From an uncultured Alphaproteobacteria bacterium (GTDB lineage: Bacteria > Pseudomonadota > Alphaproteobacteria > HIMB59), in assembly GCA_902601865.1 (NCBI GenBank), contig CACKOX010000005.1, positions 1-61,578 on the forward strand: 61,578 bases of DNA. The letters run 5' to 3'. Shown one piece after another: positions 7,361 through 15,811 of the stretch. Position 1 is the stretch's first letter, and every line of letters begins with the position of its first letter. The position numbers were made by a program, and so were the translations under genes. The notes under the pieces are model-generated. The model did not search any database. It was given only the letters and a program-made list of their open reading frames with translations, and was not told the DNA's origin.

Positions 7361-9056
7361 ATTTAATAATCTTCCAGAGCTATTTTATTTTCAAGCAGAT
7401 AAGAACGAAAATAATCACCACTTACTAAAACTCGACTCAAATAATCAAGTTGTCTCAATGAGTTGGTTAGAGACAAAAAATCTAACAAAGAAAATACATA
7501 ATTTTTTAGCAAACAAATATTTAGGTGAATTAGAGAGAGTTTTATTGGTTTCAGAAAATAGACCTGAATGGATGGCCTCTGATATCGCTATAATGTCTAA
7601 TAAACTTATTTGTGTTCCCAACTATACTACATATACATCAAGAGATTTTGAGCATATTTTAAATGACTCTCAGCCTGTTGGTTTAATAGTTTCAAATAAA
7701 AATTTACTTCAGACAATTTTAACTGCCAGCGAAAAAATTAAATATAATTTCAAATTTATCTTATGTTTTGATTATTTTGAAAATAATTCAATTTCAAATT
7801 TAGTATTTTTAAATGACTTAACAGACGACAATAATGATAATAACAGAGAAAAAATTAAAGAAATTAAGCGCACAGATCCAGCTTGTATAATTTACACCTC
7901 AGGTACACAAGGATTACCGAAAGGTGTTATTTTAAGTCATGGGGGCATATTAAGTAATTGTGAAGGAGCATATGAACTTCTTAAAACTATAAAGGGTCCA
8001 GATTTAACTTTTCTTACTTGGTTACCTTTATCTCATTCTTATGAACATGCAGTTCAATTTGTTCAGATTATTTTAGAAGCAAAAGTATTTTATAATAAAA
8101 GTATTGAAACACTTCTACCTACAATAAAAATTGCACAACCTCATATAATGACTGCTGTGCCAAGATTTTATAATAATCTCCATGCAAAAATGAAGATCAA
8201 TTTGAAAAATCAGTCTAATCTTAAACAAAATTTGTTTAATAAGACTATCCAGTTAGGAACAAAAAAATTTAAAAATATTAAATTAAGTTTTAGTGAAAAT
8301 ATATTTAACCTAATATTAGATAAATTAGTCAGAAAAAAAGTAAAAAATAATTTTGGTGGCAGATTAGAGGCTTTTATATCAGGTGGAGGACCTCTTGATA
8401 GACAAGTAGGGGAAGCGCTTAATGCCCTTGGTTTAAAGACATTACAAGGTTATGGCTTAACAGAAACCTCACCAGTTGTAAGCTGTAATTTATTAAATAA
8501 GGTAAAAGTTGATACAGTAGGTCCTATTTTTCCTGGAGTTGAAGTTAAATTAGCAGAAGATGGTGAAATATTAGTTAAAGGTGAAAACCTTATGCTGGGT
8601 TACTGGAATAACAAAGAAGCTACTGAGCAAACAATAAAAGATGGTTGGCTCCATACGGGTGATATTGGTGAATTTGATGAGGACAATTATCTTAAAATAA
8701 CAGATCGTAAAAAGGATATAATTGTTTCTCTAGGAGGTGATAATATAGCACCATCTAAGATTGAAAATCTATTAACTTTATCTCCTGAGATAGAACAAGC
8801 CTGTGTCTTTGGTGAACAAAAGAATTATATTGCAGCACTATTAGTATTAAGCTCAGAGAGTAAATCTAGTGATGAAGATATTCAAAGATACATTGATGAA
8901 GTAAATAAAGACTTAACTCAACCAGAAAAAATAAAAAAGTTTATCTTTATTGATGAGCCTTTTAGTATTGAAAATAACCTAATGACACCGACAATGAAAG
9001 TTAGGAGACATGAAGTACAAAAAAAATATCAAAATCAAATTGATCAATTATTTTAA
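7353..9056 (+). CDS. long-chain acyl-CoA synthetase (AMP-forming)
   Basis: A 567-residue ANL-superfamily ligase. The nucleotide loop is 'YTSGTQGLPKG' (181-191; the usual second Thr is Gln), followed by 'GYGLTETSP', 'GWLHTGDIG' and 'ITDRKKDIIV'. It most resembles FadD15-type long-chain fatty acid CoA ligases, which lack a C-terminal extension and are often membrane-associated. It would activate fatty acids with ATP and CoA. It overlaps the hydrolase upstream by 8 bp and the exonuclease downstream by 1 bp. The class call is firm; chain length is inferred. Confidence 0.88.
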   Translation: MNKFNNLPELFYFQADKNENNHHLLKLDSNNQVVSMSWLETKNLTKKIHNFLANKYLGELERVLLVSENRPEWMASDIAIMSNKLICVPNYTTYTSRDFEHILNDSQPVGLIVSNKNLLQTILTASEKIKYNFKFILCFDYFENNSISNLVFLNDLTDDNNDNNREKIKEIKRTDPACIIYTSGTQGLPKGVILSHGGILSNCEGAYELLKTIKGPDLTFLTWLPLSHSYEHAVQFVQIILEAKVFYNKSIETLLPTIKIAQPHIMTAVPRFYNNLHAKMKINLKNQSNLKQNLFNKTIQLGTKKFKNIKLSFSENIFNLILDKLVRKKVKNNFGGRLEAFISGGGPLDRQVGEALNALGLKTLQGYGLTETSPVVSCNLLNKVKVDTVGPIFPGVEVKLAEDGEILVKGENLMLGYWNNKEATEQTIKDGWLHTGDIGEFDEDNYLKITDRKKDIIVSLGGDNIAPSKIENLLTLSPEIEQACVFGEQKNYIAALLVLSSESKSSDEDIQRYIDEVNKDLTQPEKIKKFIFIDEPFSIENNLMTPTMKVRRHEVQKKYQNQIDQLF

Positions 9057-9556
9057 TGCAATTATTTGCAGCTATAGATTTTGAAACAGCCACAAGTGAG
9101 AGAACATCAGCATGCGCTATTGGATATGTAATATTTAATAAAACTAAAATTATAAAAAAAGTCTCCCATTTAATAAGACCACCTAAACCTGAAGTTCATT
9201 TTACAGATATTCATGGTTTAACATGGGATATGTTAAAGAAAGCTAAAACATTTGAAAAAGTGTGGCACCAAATTAAGAGTGAATTATCAGCTGTTGATTA
9301 CTTTTTTGCACATAATGCTCCTTTTGATCGATCTGTCCTACATTCTTGTTGTTATTTTTATAATATTGACCTACCTAAACAGGAATTTAAAGATACTGTT
9401 GCAATCGCAAGAAAATATTGGGAATTTGAAAACAATAAACTAAATACAGTATGTAAAAATTTAAGAATTCCTTTAAATCATCACGATGCATTATCAGATG
9501 CTAAAGGATGCGCTTTGATAGTTATTGAGGCTTTTAAAAAAGGTTATTTTATTTAA
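9056..9556 (+). CDS. DnaQ-like 3'-5' exonuclease (DEDDh family)
   Basis: A 166-residue stand-alone exonuclease domain. ExoI is 'AAIDFETA' with Asp8 and Glu10, ExoII 'FFAHNAPFDRSVL', and ExoIII 'NHHDALSDAKGCA' with the general-base His and last Asp. This DEDDh arrangement is that of the DNA polymerase III epsilon-like exonucleases. It lacks a polymerase-binding tail or BRCT domain, so it is probably a small repair or RNA-trimming nuclease and not the replicative proofreader. It is the last gene of the run from 5869 and overlaps the convergent MFS gene by 8 bp. Confidence 0.88.
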   Translation: MQLFAAIDFETATSERTSACAIGYVIFNKTKIIKKVSHLIRPPKPEVHFTDIHGLTWDMLKKAKTFEKVWHQIKSELSAVDYFFAHNAPFDRSVLHSCCYFYNIDLPKQEFKDTVAIARKYWEFENNKLNTVCKNLRIPLNHHDALSDAKGCALIVIEAFKKGYFI

Positions 9557-10742
9557 TTTTATTACCAATAAAGCTCATAGAAGAAAAAATAATTATTAAG
9601 GCAAGGCTCATATAGATTAAGGTGTTTATCGAATTTGTCTCATCCAATATCAAACCGTATAAGAAAGGGGAAGCTGCTGAGGCCAAAACACCAAAAAATG
9701 TTAAAAGGGCCCTTATTGACCCTAGGTTTTTGACTCCATACATTTCTGCCCACAAAGAATTAGACATATTTTCTGTAAAGCCATTTGATAATCCAAGACC
9801 TGCCATGTAAAGATATAACACAAATATATGATTTGAAAATAACATCACAATAAATATTAAAGCCATGGGAATTAAGTGAAATGTGATTACTCTCCTACCA
9901 GAAAATTTATCGACTAACAAACCAGAAACTAATGAACCACCAATTCCACAGATTGCATAAAAAATAAAACTTTGTGCAATATCTAACATTGTCCAATTAT
10001 TTAATTGCCCAATAAAAACTTGATGAAATAAAAAACCAGTTACTGTAAATGACATAAATAATGTAAGAGGTAAATAAAGATAAAATTTAAGATCTTTTAA
10101 AACATCTCTTCTTCTCCAAGAAAATGAATTTTGTATATCTTCATTCTCAAACCCAGTTTCACTTTGAAAATTATTTTTATTTAATAGGTAGTATAAAAAT
10201 ACTCCGAAAAATATTATTATAAATAGAGATGAACTAAACCAGGTAATTCTCCAGCCAAAAGTTAATATTAAAATTACTACTATAAATGGATAAATCATCT
10301 CACCAAAAGAGAAACCAAATCCAGATATAGCTAATGCTTTTCCTCTATTAGCTTTAAAATATCTTGCCATAGTTGTTCTTGAAGTGTGCCCCATAAGCCC
10401 TTGTCCAAAAAGTCTTAAAAAATAAATTACAAAAAAAAGAAGAACTACATTAAATACAACACCTGCAAAAAAACACGTTATCGAAAGACCTAATACAATT
10501 GTTAAAGTATATTTTTTGAGAGAAACTGTATCTATAAGTTTGCCAGCCCATATAATTGTTAACGCACTTAAAATTGTAGCTATTGAATATAGACTGCCAA
10601 ACTGCGTATTACTTAGGTTAAATGTTTCTCTGAAATCTTCACTAAAAAGAGAAATAAAAAATGTTTGTCCAAACCCTGATGCAAATGCTATTAAAAAGCC
10701 AAATATTAATAAATTTGAATTTTTATATATAAAATTAATCAA
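9549..10742 (-). CDS. MFS transporter
   Basis: A 397-residue, about 12-helix membrane protein of the major facilitator superfamily. 'FLIAFASGFGQTFFISLFSEDFRETFNLSN' spans helix 1, 'GKLIDTVSLKK' is the loop 2-3 motif, and the second half has the matching 'GLLVDKFSGRR'. The 'R..LG.G' surroundings in helix 4 ('YFLRLFGQGLMGHTSRT') resemble the oxalate/monocarboxylate group. It is a single gene, convergent with the exonuclease. The substrate is not identifiable. Confidence 0.88.
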   Translation of the reverse strand: MINFIYKNSNLLIFGFLIAFASGFGQTFFISLFSEDFRETFNLSNTQFGSLYSIATILSALTIIWAGKLIDTVSLKKYTLTIVLGLSITCFFAGVVFNVVLLFFVIYFLRLFGQGLMGHTSRTTMARYFKANRGKALAISGFGFSFGEMIYPFIVVILILTFGWRITWFSSSLFIIIFFGVFLYYLLNKNNFQSETGFENEDIQNSFSWRRRDVLKDLKFYLYLPLTLFMSFTVTGFLFHQVFIGQLNNWTMLDIAQSFIFYAICGIGGSLVSGLLVDKFSGRRVITFHLIPMALIFIVMLFSNHIFVLYLYMAGLGLSNGFTENMSNSLWAEMYGVKNLGSIRALLTFFGVLASAASPFLYGLILDETNSINTLIYMSLALIIIFSSMSFIGNKIK

Positions 10743-10805
10743 AACAAGAGGGATATTATGATTAAATGACTATATATCAATTATTATAAGTGAAAGGACT
10801 GGCTA

Positions 10806-11213
10806 GTGAGCACAATTAAAAAGATAAATGATGAAAGTCATCCAATTGTAGAGGACATCTATAAAGACATTAAACAAACAAGGAATACAAGCTATATAGG
10901 TAATTTTTGGAAATATTTAGCTTTCGATCCTAATTTACTCAAAAATGTTTGGACTGATATAAAAAATATAATGATTAAAGAGTCTATAATCCCCAATAAG
11001 ACAAAAGAAATGATTTATATGGCTGTTTCTATTACTAACAATTGTAGTTACTGTACGCACTCACACACAGCTGCAGCTAAAAAAATGGGTATGACTTCAG
11101 ATGAGCACTCTGAATTTTTAAGTGTCATAGCGTTGGCAGCAAAAACAAATCAATTGGTAAATAGTATACAGGTACCAGTAGATGAAATTTTCAATGAAGA
11201 TATAGAAAAATAA
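10806..11213 (+). CDS. AhpD-like / carboxymuconolactone decarboxylase family protein
   Basis: A 135-residue helical protein with the AhpD active-site motif 'NNCSYCTHSHTAAAKKMG' (CxxC followed by His). In AhpD-type members the cysteine pair is redox active and reduces peroxiredoxins; other members are decarboxylases. The CxxC favours a peroxidase-related redox role. The start is GTG at 10806, with a good ribosome site (GAAAGGA) about 10 bp upstream. A 33-residue membrane peptide begins 4 bp after its stop. Confidence 0.85.
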   Translation: MSTIKKINDESHPIVEDIYKDIKQTRNTSYIGNFWKYLAFDPNLLKNVWTDIKNIMIKESIIPNKTKEMIYMAVSITNNCSYCTHSHTAAAKKMGMTSDEHSEFLSVIALAAKTNQLVNSIQVPVDEIFNEDIEK

Positions 11214-11217
11214 ATAA

Positions 11218-11319
11218 ATGGAATTTTTAACTTGGTTTTGGAATGCAGGAGAACTGCTAATGATTATTGGTGTGGGAATAATTATTATTGGATTATTGTT
11301 CTATAGGAAAAAAAAATAA
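11218..11319 (+). CDS. 33-residue single-helix membrane peptide
   Basis: This short frame begins with ATG 4 bp after the AhpD-like stop and ends with TAA at 11317. The peptide starts 'MEFLTWFWNAGELL', continues with a strongly hydrophobic, Ile/Gly-rich helix and ends with a positive tail 'YRKKK'. The Trp-rich head, one helix and a cytoplasmic basic tail are what one expects of a real small membrane protein. Position directly behind the AhpD-like gene suggests co-expression. I do not recognise the family, and coding status rests on composition and spacing only. Confidence 0.55.
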   Translation: MEFLTWFWNAGELLMIIGVGIIIIGLLFYRKKK

Positions 11320-11384
11320 ACTTCTTACGGAATATTATTTAATTATTTTATTTATGAACATCAATTTTATTGTAGTATAGATTT

Positions 11385-11624
11385 ATGTATTACGATGAAG
11401 ATAATAATGATGACAACACTTTGTTAGGAAGACTAACAGAATTAAATAGAGCTTTAAGCCAAATGATGAGAAATACTAGTGAGAGAAACATAGTTGAAAA
11501 ACTACACACTTACCAGCTTGCAATAAAAAAAACTATTGAAGTAATGACTAAAAAACAACTTAATACCGTGTCTGAGTCTTCAAATGAATATGAGGATAGG
11601 CTAGAGCGTGGAGATTTTGATTAA
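11385..11624 (+). CDS. conserved-looking small acidic protein, unknown function
   Basis: A 79-residue soluble protein with an acidic N-terminus ('MYYDEDNNDDNT'), a central amphipathic helical stretch ('LLGRLTELNRALSQMMRN' and beyond) and an acidic end ('EYEDRLERGDFD'). It has no Cys, no membrane segment and no motif I recognise. It ends 3 bp before the convergent GTP cyclohydrolase gene. Composition and length look like a real small protein, perhaps acting through a helical bundle, but no function can be given. Confidence 0.6.
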   Translation: MYYDEDNNDDNTLLGRLTELNRALSQMMRNTSERNIVEKLHTYQLAIKKTIEVMTKKQLNTVSESSNEYEDRLERGDFD

Positions 11625-11627
11625 TTT

Positions 11628-12746
11628 TTAATCTAAATTCTTAAAACCGTAACCAGTTTTTTTTACTCTTGTTTTAAAATAATTTTTATTAAATTTATTT
11701 ATAGTAGGTTTTGTATTTATTTGTTTAACTATTTTAATACCAGCTTTTTTTAATGATGATACTTTAGTAAAGTTATTAGTGATTATATTGACTTTATTTA
11801 CTTTTAGTAACTTCAACATTTTAGCAGCTATATTAAAATCTCTTTCATCATCTAAAAAACCTATATTGTGATCAGCATCAATTGTATCCAAACCTTTCGA
11901 TTGAAGAGAATAAGCACGCATTTTATTAGCTAGACCAATCCCTCTGCCTTCTTGATCTAGATATAATATAATTCCACCTTTATTTTTAATCATATAGTTG
12001 ATGGAATTATTTAATTGCTCTCCACAATCACATTTTCTAGAGTGAAATATATCTCCCGTAAAACATGCAGAGTGTATTCTAAGATTTGTGGGCTGTTTTA
12101 AATTTTCTGGTTTAATTATAATTGCAATATGTCTTCTAGCACCAATATAAGATTTAAAAATATTAAAAGATGTTGATGCCACATTAGGGAGTGGAACATT
12201 AGCACTGGAAACCAATTTTATACTATTTGTGATAAATTTATTCTGATTTTTAAGTTCTTTGTGATTAAATTTTAACAAACCAAGTTGTAAAATTAGATTA
12301 TCAATATTCTTATAATATTTAGAATTAATTTTTTTAAAAACAAGTGAGGGAATGACTTTAGCATTTTTAGCTATATCTAAGCAGACATTATGAAAGTCTC
12401 TACTTTTATTGCGAACCACATCTTTAAATAATAATTTATTTTGATTAGATAAGGGGTTAATAAATAAATTTAAAATTGATTTATTGGATATTTTATCATC
12501 AATTTTTAAGAATATATTTGATGTTATTTTATTATTGAAAACAGATTGTGCTTTTTGTTTTGTTATTAAAAGATATTTTTCCTTTAGTAAGTATTTATTA
12601 AATTGATTTAGAATTTTATTCTCAGAGTGTTCAATATTAAAGAACATCCAATAGTTTTTATTCTCTTTTATAACTATTGGTCTTCCCGTTCTTAACTCAT
12701 TAATAGATCTATCAATAAAAGTACCAAAATTTGATTTTAAACTCAT
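11628..12746 (-). CDS. ribA: GTP cyclohydrolase II (RibA-type) with alphaproteobacterial N-terminal extension
   Basis: A 372-residue protein. The C-terminal ~200 residues are GTP cyclohydrolase II: the zinc cysteines in 'HSACFTGDIFHSRKCDCGEQL', the catalytic 'LDQEGRGIGLANKMRAY', and 'THNIGF'-like 'DADHNIGFLDDERDF'. The enzyme opens GTP, releasing formate and pyrophosphate, to give a diamino-ribosylamino-pyrimidinone phosphate. The N-terminal ~170 residues ('INELRTGRPIVI...') are the weakly conserved extension found in alphaproteobacterial RibA; no dihydroxybutanone phosphate synthase motif is visible. It is divergent from a RibD-type reductase with only 38 bp between, at one end of a seven-gene pterin-like cluster, so it may feed a special product and not riboflavin. 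Confidence 0.9.
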   Translation of the reverse strand: MSLKSNFGTFIDRSINELRTGRPIVIKENKNYWMFFNIEHSENKILNQFNKYLLKEKYLLITKQKAQSVFNNKITSNIFLKIDDKISNKSILNLFINPLSNQNKLLFKDVVRNKSRDFHNVCLDIAKNAKVIPSLVFKKINSKYYKNIDNLILQLGLLKFNHKELKNQNKFITNSIKLVSSANVPLPNVASTSFNIFKSYIGARRHIAIIIKPENLKQPTNLRIHSACFTGDIFHSRKCDCGEQLNNSINYMIKNKGGIILYLDQEGRGIGLANKMRAYSLQSKGLDTIDADHNIGFLDDERDFNIAAKMLKLLKVNKVNIITNNFTKVSSLKKAGIKIVKQINTKPTINKFNKNYFKTRVKKTGYGFKNLD

Positions 12747-12784
12747 AGACTATATATATACTCATTGACTGTTGATACAGATGA

Positions 12785-13618
12785 TTGATGATAACAAAGC
12801 ATAATATTTCCTCTTTATTTGAGTTCGTAAAAAATCAAAAAAAATCAAATAATTTAGGAGTTGATTTAATTAACAAATCGTTTGTCCTTAGTCAACATTC
12901 TAAAATAGCTGATATCTCAATAGACAAATATAAAGTTGTTTTTAATTGTAAAATTGAAAAAAAGATTAAAGAAATAGGCCAAATATTATTGCCTATCTTG
13001 ATGTTAAAAAAAAAATTTTATATTGGACAAATAGGCCAAAGCTTAGATGGTAAGATTGCTCTTTTAAATGGTAATTCTCATTATATAAACGATAAAAATA
13101 GTATTTCTTATCTTCATAGTCTTCGTTCGATATGTGATGCTGTGGTAGTAGGGGTTAACACTATTAGAAAAGATGATCCTTTATTAACTACAAGAGCTAT
13201 TAAGGGGCCAAATCCTCAACGGATAATTATTGATCCCTCTTTAAAATTAACAAATAAATATAAAGTGTTTAAAGATGGTATGCCTAATATTATATTTACC
13301 CATTCTAAATTAAATAAAAAATTTAATAACACTCAAATATACAAATTACCTGAAAGAAATTTTACCAATCTTATTTACCAAAATATTAATAGATTAGGAT
13401 ATAAATTAGTATTAGTTGAAGGCGGATCTAAAACTATATCTAAGTTTCTAGAAAATAGATTATTAAATATTATGCAATTTATTATTGCACCAACTATTAT
13501 CGGCTCTGGAATTAATTCTATAAATATTGAGCCTATAACTAATTTAAAAAATGTTATAAGGACCAAAAACAATATTTTTAAGTTTGGTAAAGAGATTATT
13601 GTAAGTTTAGAGTTTTAA
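12785..13618 (+). CDS. RibD C-terminal-type (DHFR-fold) pyrimidine reductase, no deaminase domain
   Basis: A 277-residue protein whose last ~200 residues form the RibD reductase domain: 'GQIGQSLDGKIA', 'AVVVGVNTIRKDDPLLTTR', 'PQRIIIDPSLKLT' and 'KLVLVEGGSKTISKFL'. It would use NADPH to reduce the ribosyl side chain of the GTP cyclohydrolase II product to ribityl. The ~75-residue N-terminal region shows no HxE or PCxxC zinc motif, so the deaminase half of bifunctional RibD is absent. An adjacent ATG at 12788 is an equally good start. It shares a 38-bp divergent spacer with the cyclohydrolase gene and overlaps the convergent methyltransferase by 12 bp. Confidence 0.85.
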   Translation: MMITKHNISSLFEFVKNQKKSNNLGVDLINKSFVLSQHSKIADISIDKYKVVFNCKIEKKIKEIGQILLPILMLKKKFYIGQIGQSLDGKIALLNGNSHYINDKNSISYLHSLRSICDAVVVGVNTIRKDDPLLTTRAIKGPNPQRIIIDPSLKLTNKYKVFKDGMPNIIFTHSKLNKKFNNTQIYKLPERNFTNLIYQNINRLGYKLVLVEGGSKTISKFLENRLLNIMQFIIAPTIIGSGINSINIEPITNLKNVIRTKNNIFKFGKEIIVSLEF

Positions 13619-14395
13619 AGCTAAAAAATCTTTATTCCTTAATAATAATTTAGATTTATTAAGTCTGATATTTTCCCTTCTAAATTTTATCCACGGTTCT
13701 AGGGAAATTTTATTTTTTTTAATAACGTTTTCGCAAAAGTTTATAAACATGTCTTGAAACATTTTATTTTTGGACACATTCCAATTTGAATTAAGTACAA
13801 AAGTTTTATGAGTTTTTGTGAAAACTTTATTTATTATTTGACTACAATTTTTTCCAACAGCTTTTTTTCCAATTCCTTTATCAGACTCCTGATCTTTATT
13901 AAATAGTTTTAGAACATATTCATCATCTTTGTGTTTTGGATAAAATTTAAAATATCCATCATAATTAATTGAAAAATATATTACTTTTGTATTTAAGTTC
14001 TGTTTCTTAAATTCACGAAACCACTTTTTGGGCATTATATCTAAATATGCTGATCCAGTGATAAGATCGTAATTTTCAAATTTAAATTTTTTTATATCTT
14101 TAATTAAATCAAATTTTTTATAATTAATATTAATAATTTTATTTGTATTAGCTGTTATTTTTTTGAACTCTTTGATTGATTCAAAAGATATATCAATCAT
14201 ATCCCATTTTTGCTTAACCTTTATCTTAGGATACATATATCTATAGTTTGATCCTGTACCACATCCTAAATCTGCTATAGACAATATTTTATAATCTTTA
14301 AAATATTTGTTTATTTTTTTGATTATTTTTTCATTTCTTGAAATTGCATCAATCTTTTCTCTATAAAATAGCCAATCATTATTAAATTTATGCAT
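13607..14395 (-). CDS. class I SAM-dependent methyltransferase
   Basis: A 262-residue Rossmann-fold methyltransferase. The SAM-binding loop 'IADLGCGTGSNYRYM' is near residues 40-54, with the acidic strand-2 end 'WDMIDISFESI' and 'NYDLITGSAYLDIMP' as motif IV. The substrate is unknown. It overlaps the glycosyltransferase upstream by 8 bp and sits last in a minus-strand operon with that gene, a pterin-synthase-like gene and a dehydrogenase. This suggests it methylates a small molecule made by the cluster and not DNA or protein. Confidence 0.85.
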   Translation of the reverse strand: MHKFNNDWLFYREKIDAISRNEKIIKKINKYFKDYKILSIADLGCGTGSNYRYMYPKIKVKQKWDMIDISFESIKEFKKITANTNKIININYKKFDLIKDIKKFKFENYDLITGSAYLDIMPKKWFREFKKQNLNTKVIYFSINYDGYFKFYPKHKDDEYVLKLFNKDQESDKGIGKKAVGKNCSQIINKVFTKTHKTFVLNSNWNVSKNKMFQDMFINFCENVIKKNKISLEPWIKFRRENIRLNKSKLLLRNKDFLALKL

Positions 14396-15431
14396 TTTTA
14401 ATTTCCTTTATGAATAAGTCTGCTGACTGTATAGGTGTTAGAAACTTTCTTTGATTTTTTATGATTTTGTTTTGAATTTTAACATTATTAAAATTTCTTA
14501 ATATCAATTTTGACAAACTTTTTTCTTTAAAATCATTAAGATATATAATTCCATCTTTTTTAAGTGTGTTCATTAAAGTTAGAGTTTTAAATGTGATTAT
14601 CATTTTTTTTTGCTGTAGGGCATTTGCAAGGGACATCCCAAATCCTTCATATCTACTAACAGATATATAAAAATCACACTGTGAATATAGCTGTGATAAA
14701 TGTTTTGTTGAGATATTGCTATAAAAACTTATTTTTTCTTCTAGTCCATAATTACTAATTATGTTTTGTAATTTGTTATAATATTTGCTCTCTCTGGTTG
14801 TATCCCCAACAATTTTTAATTTTACATTATCAATAAATCTTAATTCTTTAATGAGATATTGGTAATTTTTTCTCTCAATAATACTGCCAACTGATAGCAA
14901 ATTAATATTTTTATCTTTTTTGACTTTAAATTTTTTTAATTTTTCAATTCCAGGCTCTACTATTTGAATTTTTTGTTTATTTATTTTAAATTTTTGAGCA
15001 ATTAAATTTTTTGTTTCATTTGAAGTGACAATAATTTTGTTAGCTTTTGGATATAATTGCATTGCTTGCTTAACAAAATATTTACTTCTTTTACTTTTAA
15101 ATTCTAAATAAATAGGGTGATGTATTAATGCTATTATTTTGAACCTTTTAAGATTGAATATGATTTTATCAATAGTTTCAAAGACTAGTCCATCAAAAAC
15201 TAAAACTGAATTATCTGATAGTTTATTTATAATATTTTTAAGAGTGCTGATATCATTTTGTTTTTGAAAAGGATAATTTTCACTTAATTGAATAGCTTTT
15301 AAATTAAAATTTAGTGTCTTAGCTCTTTGTAAAATATTTTTTTCATATATATATCCACCTGTTTTAGTATTAATGTCTCCAGGATAGAAAAAATAGTAGG
15401 TTCTATTTGATTTCGTTGATATTTTGTTCAT
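14388..15431 (-). CDS. family 4 glycosyltransferase (GT-B fold)
   Basis: A 347-residue GT4-type enzyme. The C-terminal nucleotide-sugar domain carries 'INLLSVGSIIERKNYQYLI', 'KLKIVGD' and 'SVSRYEGFGMSLANALQQKK'. In that last motif the usual EX7E second Glu is Asn, a change worth noting for catalysis. The N-terminal acceptor domain begins 'TYYFFYPGDINTKTGGYIYEK'. Its start overlaps the pterin-synthase-like gene by 29 bp and its end overlaps the methyltransferase by 8 bp, so it belongs to the same transcript. A small-molecule acceptor, such as a pterin, fits the context better than a cell-wall polymer; this is inference. Confidence 0.85.
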   Translation of the reverse strand: MNKISTKSNRTYYFFYPGDINTKTGGYIYEKNILQRAKTLNFNLKAIQLSENYPFQKQNDISTLKNIINKLSDNSVLVFDGLVFETIDKIIFNLKRFKIIALIHHPIYLEFKSKRSKYFVKQAMQLYPKANKIIVTSNETKNLIAQKFKINKQKIQIVEPGIEKLKKFKVKKDKNINLLSVGSIIERKNYQYLIKELRFIDNVKLKIVGDTTRESKYYNKLQNIISNYGLEEKISFYSNISTKHLSQLYSQCDFYISVSRYEGFGMSLANALQQKKMIITFKTLTLMNTLKKDGIIYLNDFKEKSLSKLILRNFNNVKIQNKIIKNQRKFLTPIQSADLFIKEIKNA

Positions 15432-15810
15432 AAGAAGCCCAAGCTACATTTGACTCGGTTAGAATAATTTTAATTTTATGTAACTTGTCATAATCTTCTG
15501 AGTATTCTTTTTGTAACTTTGAGCTTATTTTATCAAATATATCTTTAGCTAGGAATTCAGTAGATGTTATTGTGTTTTTAAATTCTTCAATTTCATCTAA
15601 ATTTTTGTAACTATAAAATTTAAGTACATCAGATAGTATCTCTGTTACAACTCCTAAATCCATAATAATATTATATTTATTAACTTCTTTTGCATAAAAC
15701 TCTGCATCAACTATATAGGTTGCACCATGCATATTTTGGGCGGGACCAAAGACTTCTCCAGGTAGGGAATGTGCTATTAAAATATTGTTTCGTACTGTTA
15801 TTGAATACAT
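15403..15810 (-). CDS. 6-pyruvoyl-tetrahydropterin synthase/QueD-like protein with altered zinc site
   Basis: A 135-residue T-fold protein of the PTPS/QueD superfamily. His14 ('IAHSLPGE') and His28 ('NMHGATYIVD') match two zinc ligands, but the usual HGH is HGA, so the third His is Ala30. The catalytic Cys four residues before the His pair is Ala24. The 'TSTEFLAKDIF' helix and the Glu in 'ILTESNVAWASYE' remain. It is therefore unlikely to be a standard queuosine or biopterin enzyme and may act on a related pyrimidine or pterin. It follows the dehydrogenase gene after 1 bp in the same operon. Confidence 0.8.
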   Translation of the reverse strand: MYSITVRNNILIAHSLPGEVFGPAQNMHGATYIVDAEFYAKEVNKYNIIMDLGVVTEILSDVLKFYSYKNLDEIEEFKNTITSTEFLAKDIFDKISSKLQKEYSEDYDKLHKIKIILTESNVAWASYEQNINEIK

Positions 15811-15811
15811 A

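Noticed and set aside
12747-12784. Possible FMN riboswitch controlling the ribA/ribD-like pair
   Set aside because: The spacer is only 38 bp, far too short for the aptamer, and no conserved FMN-element sequence is seen.
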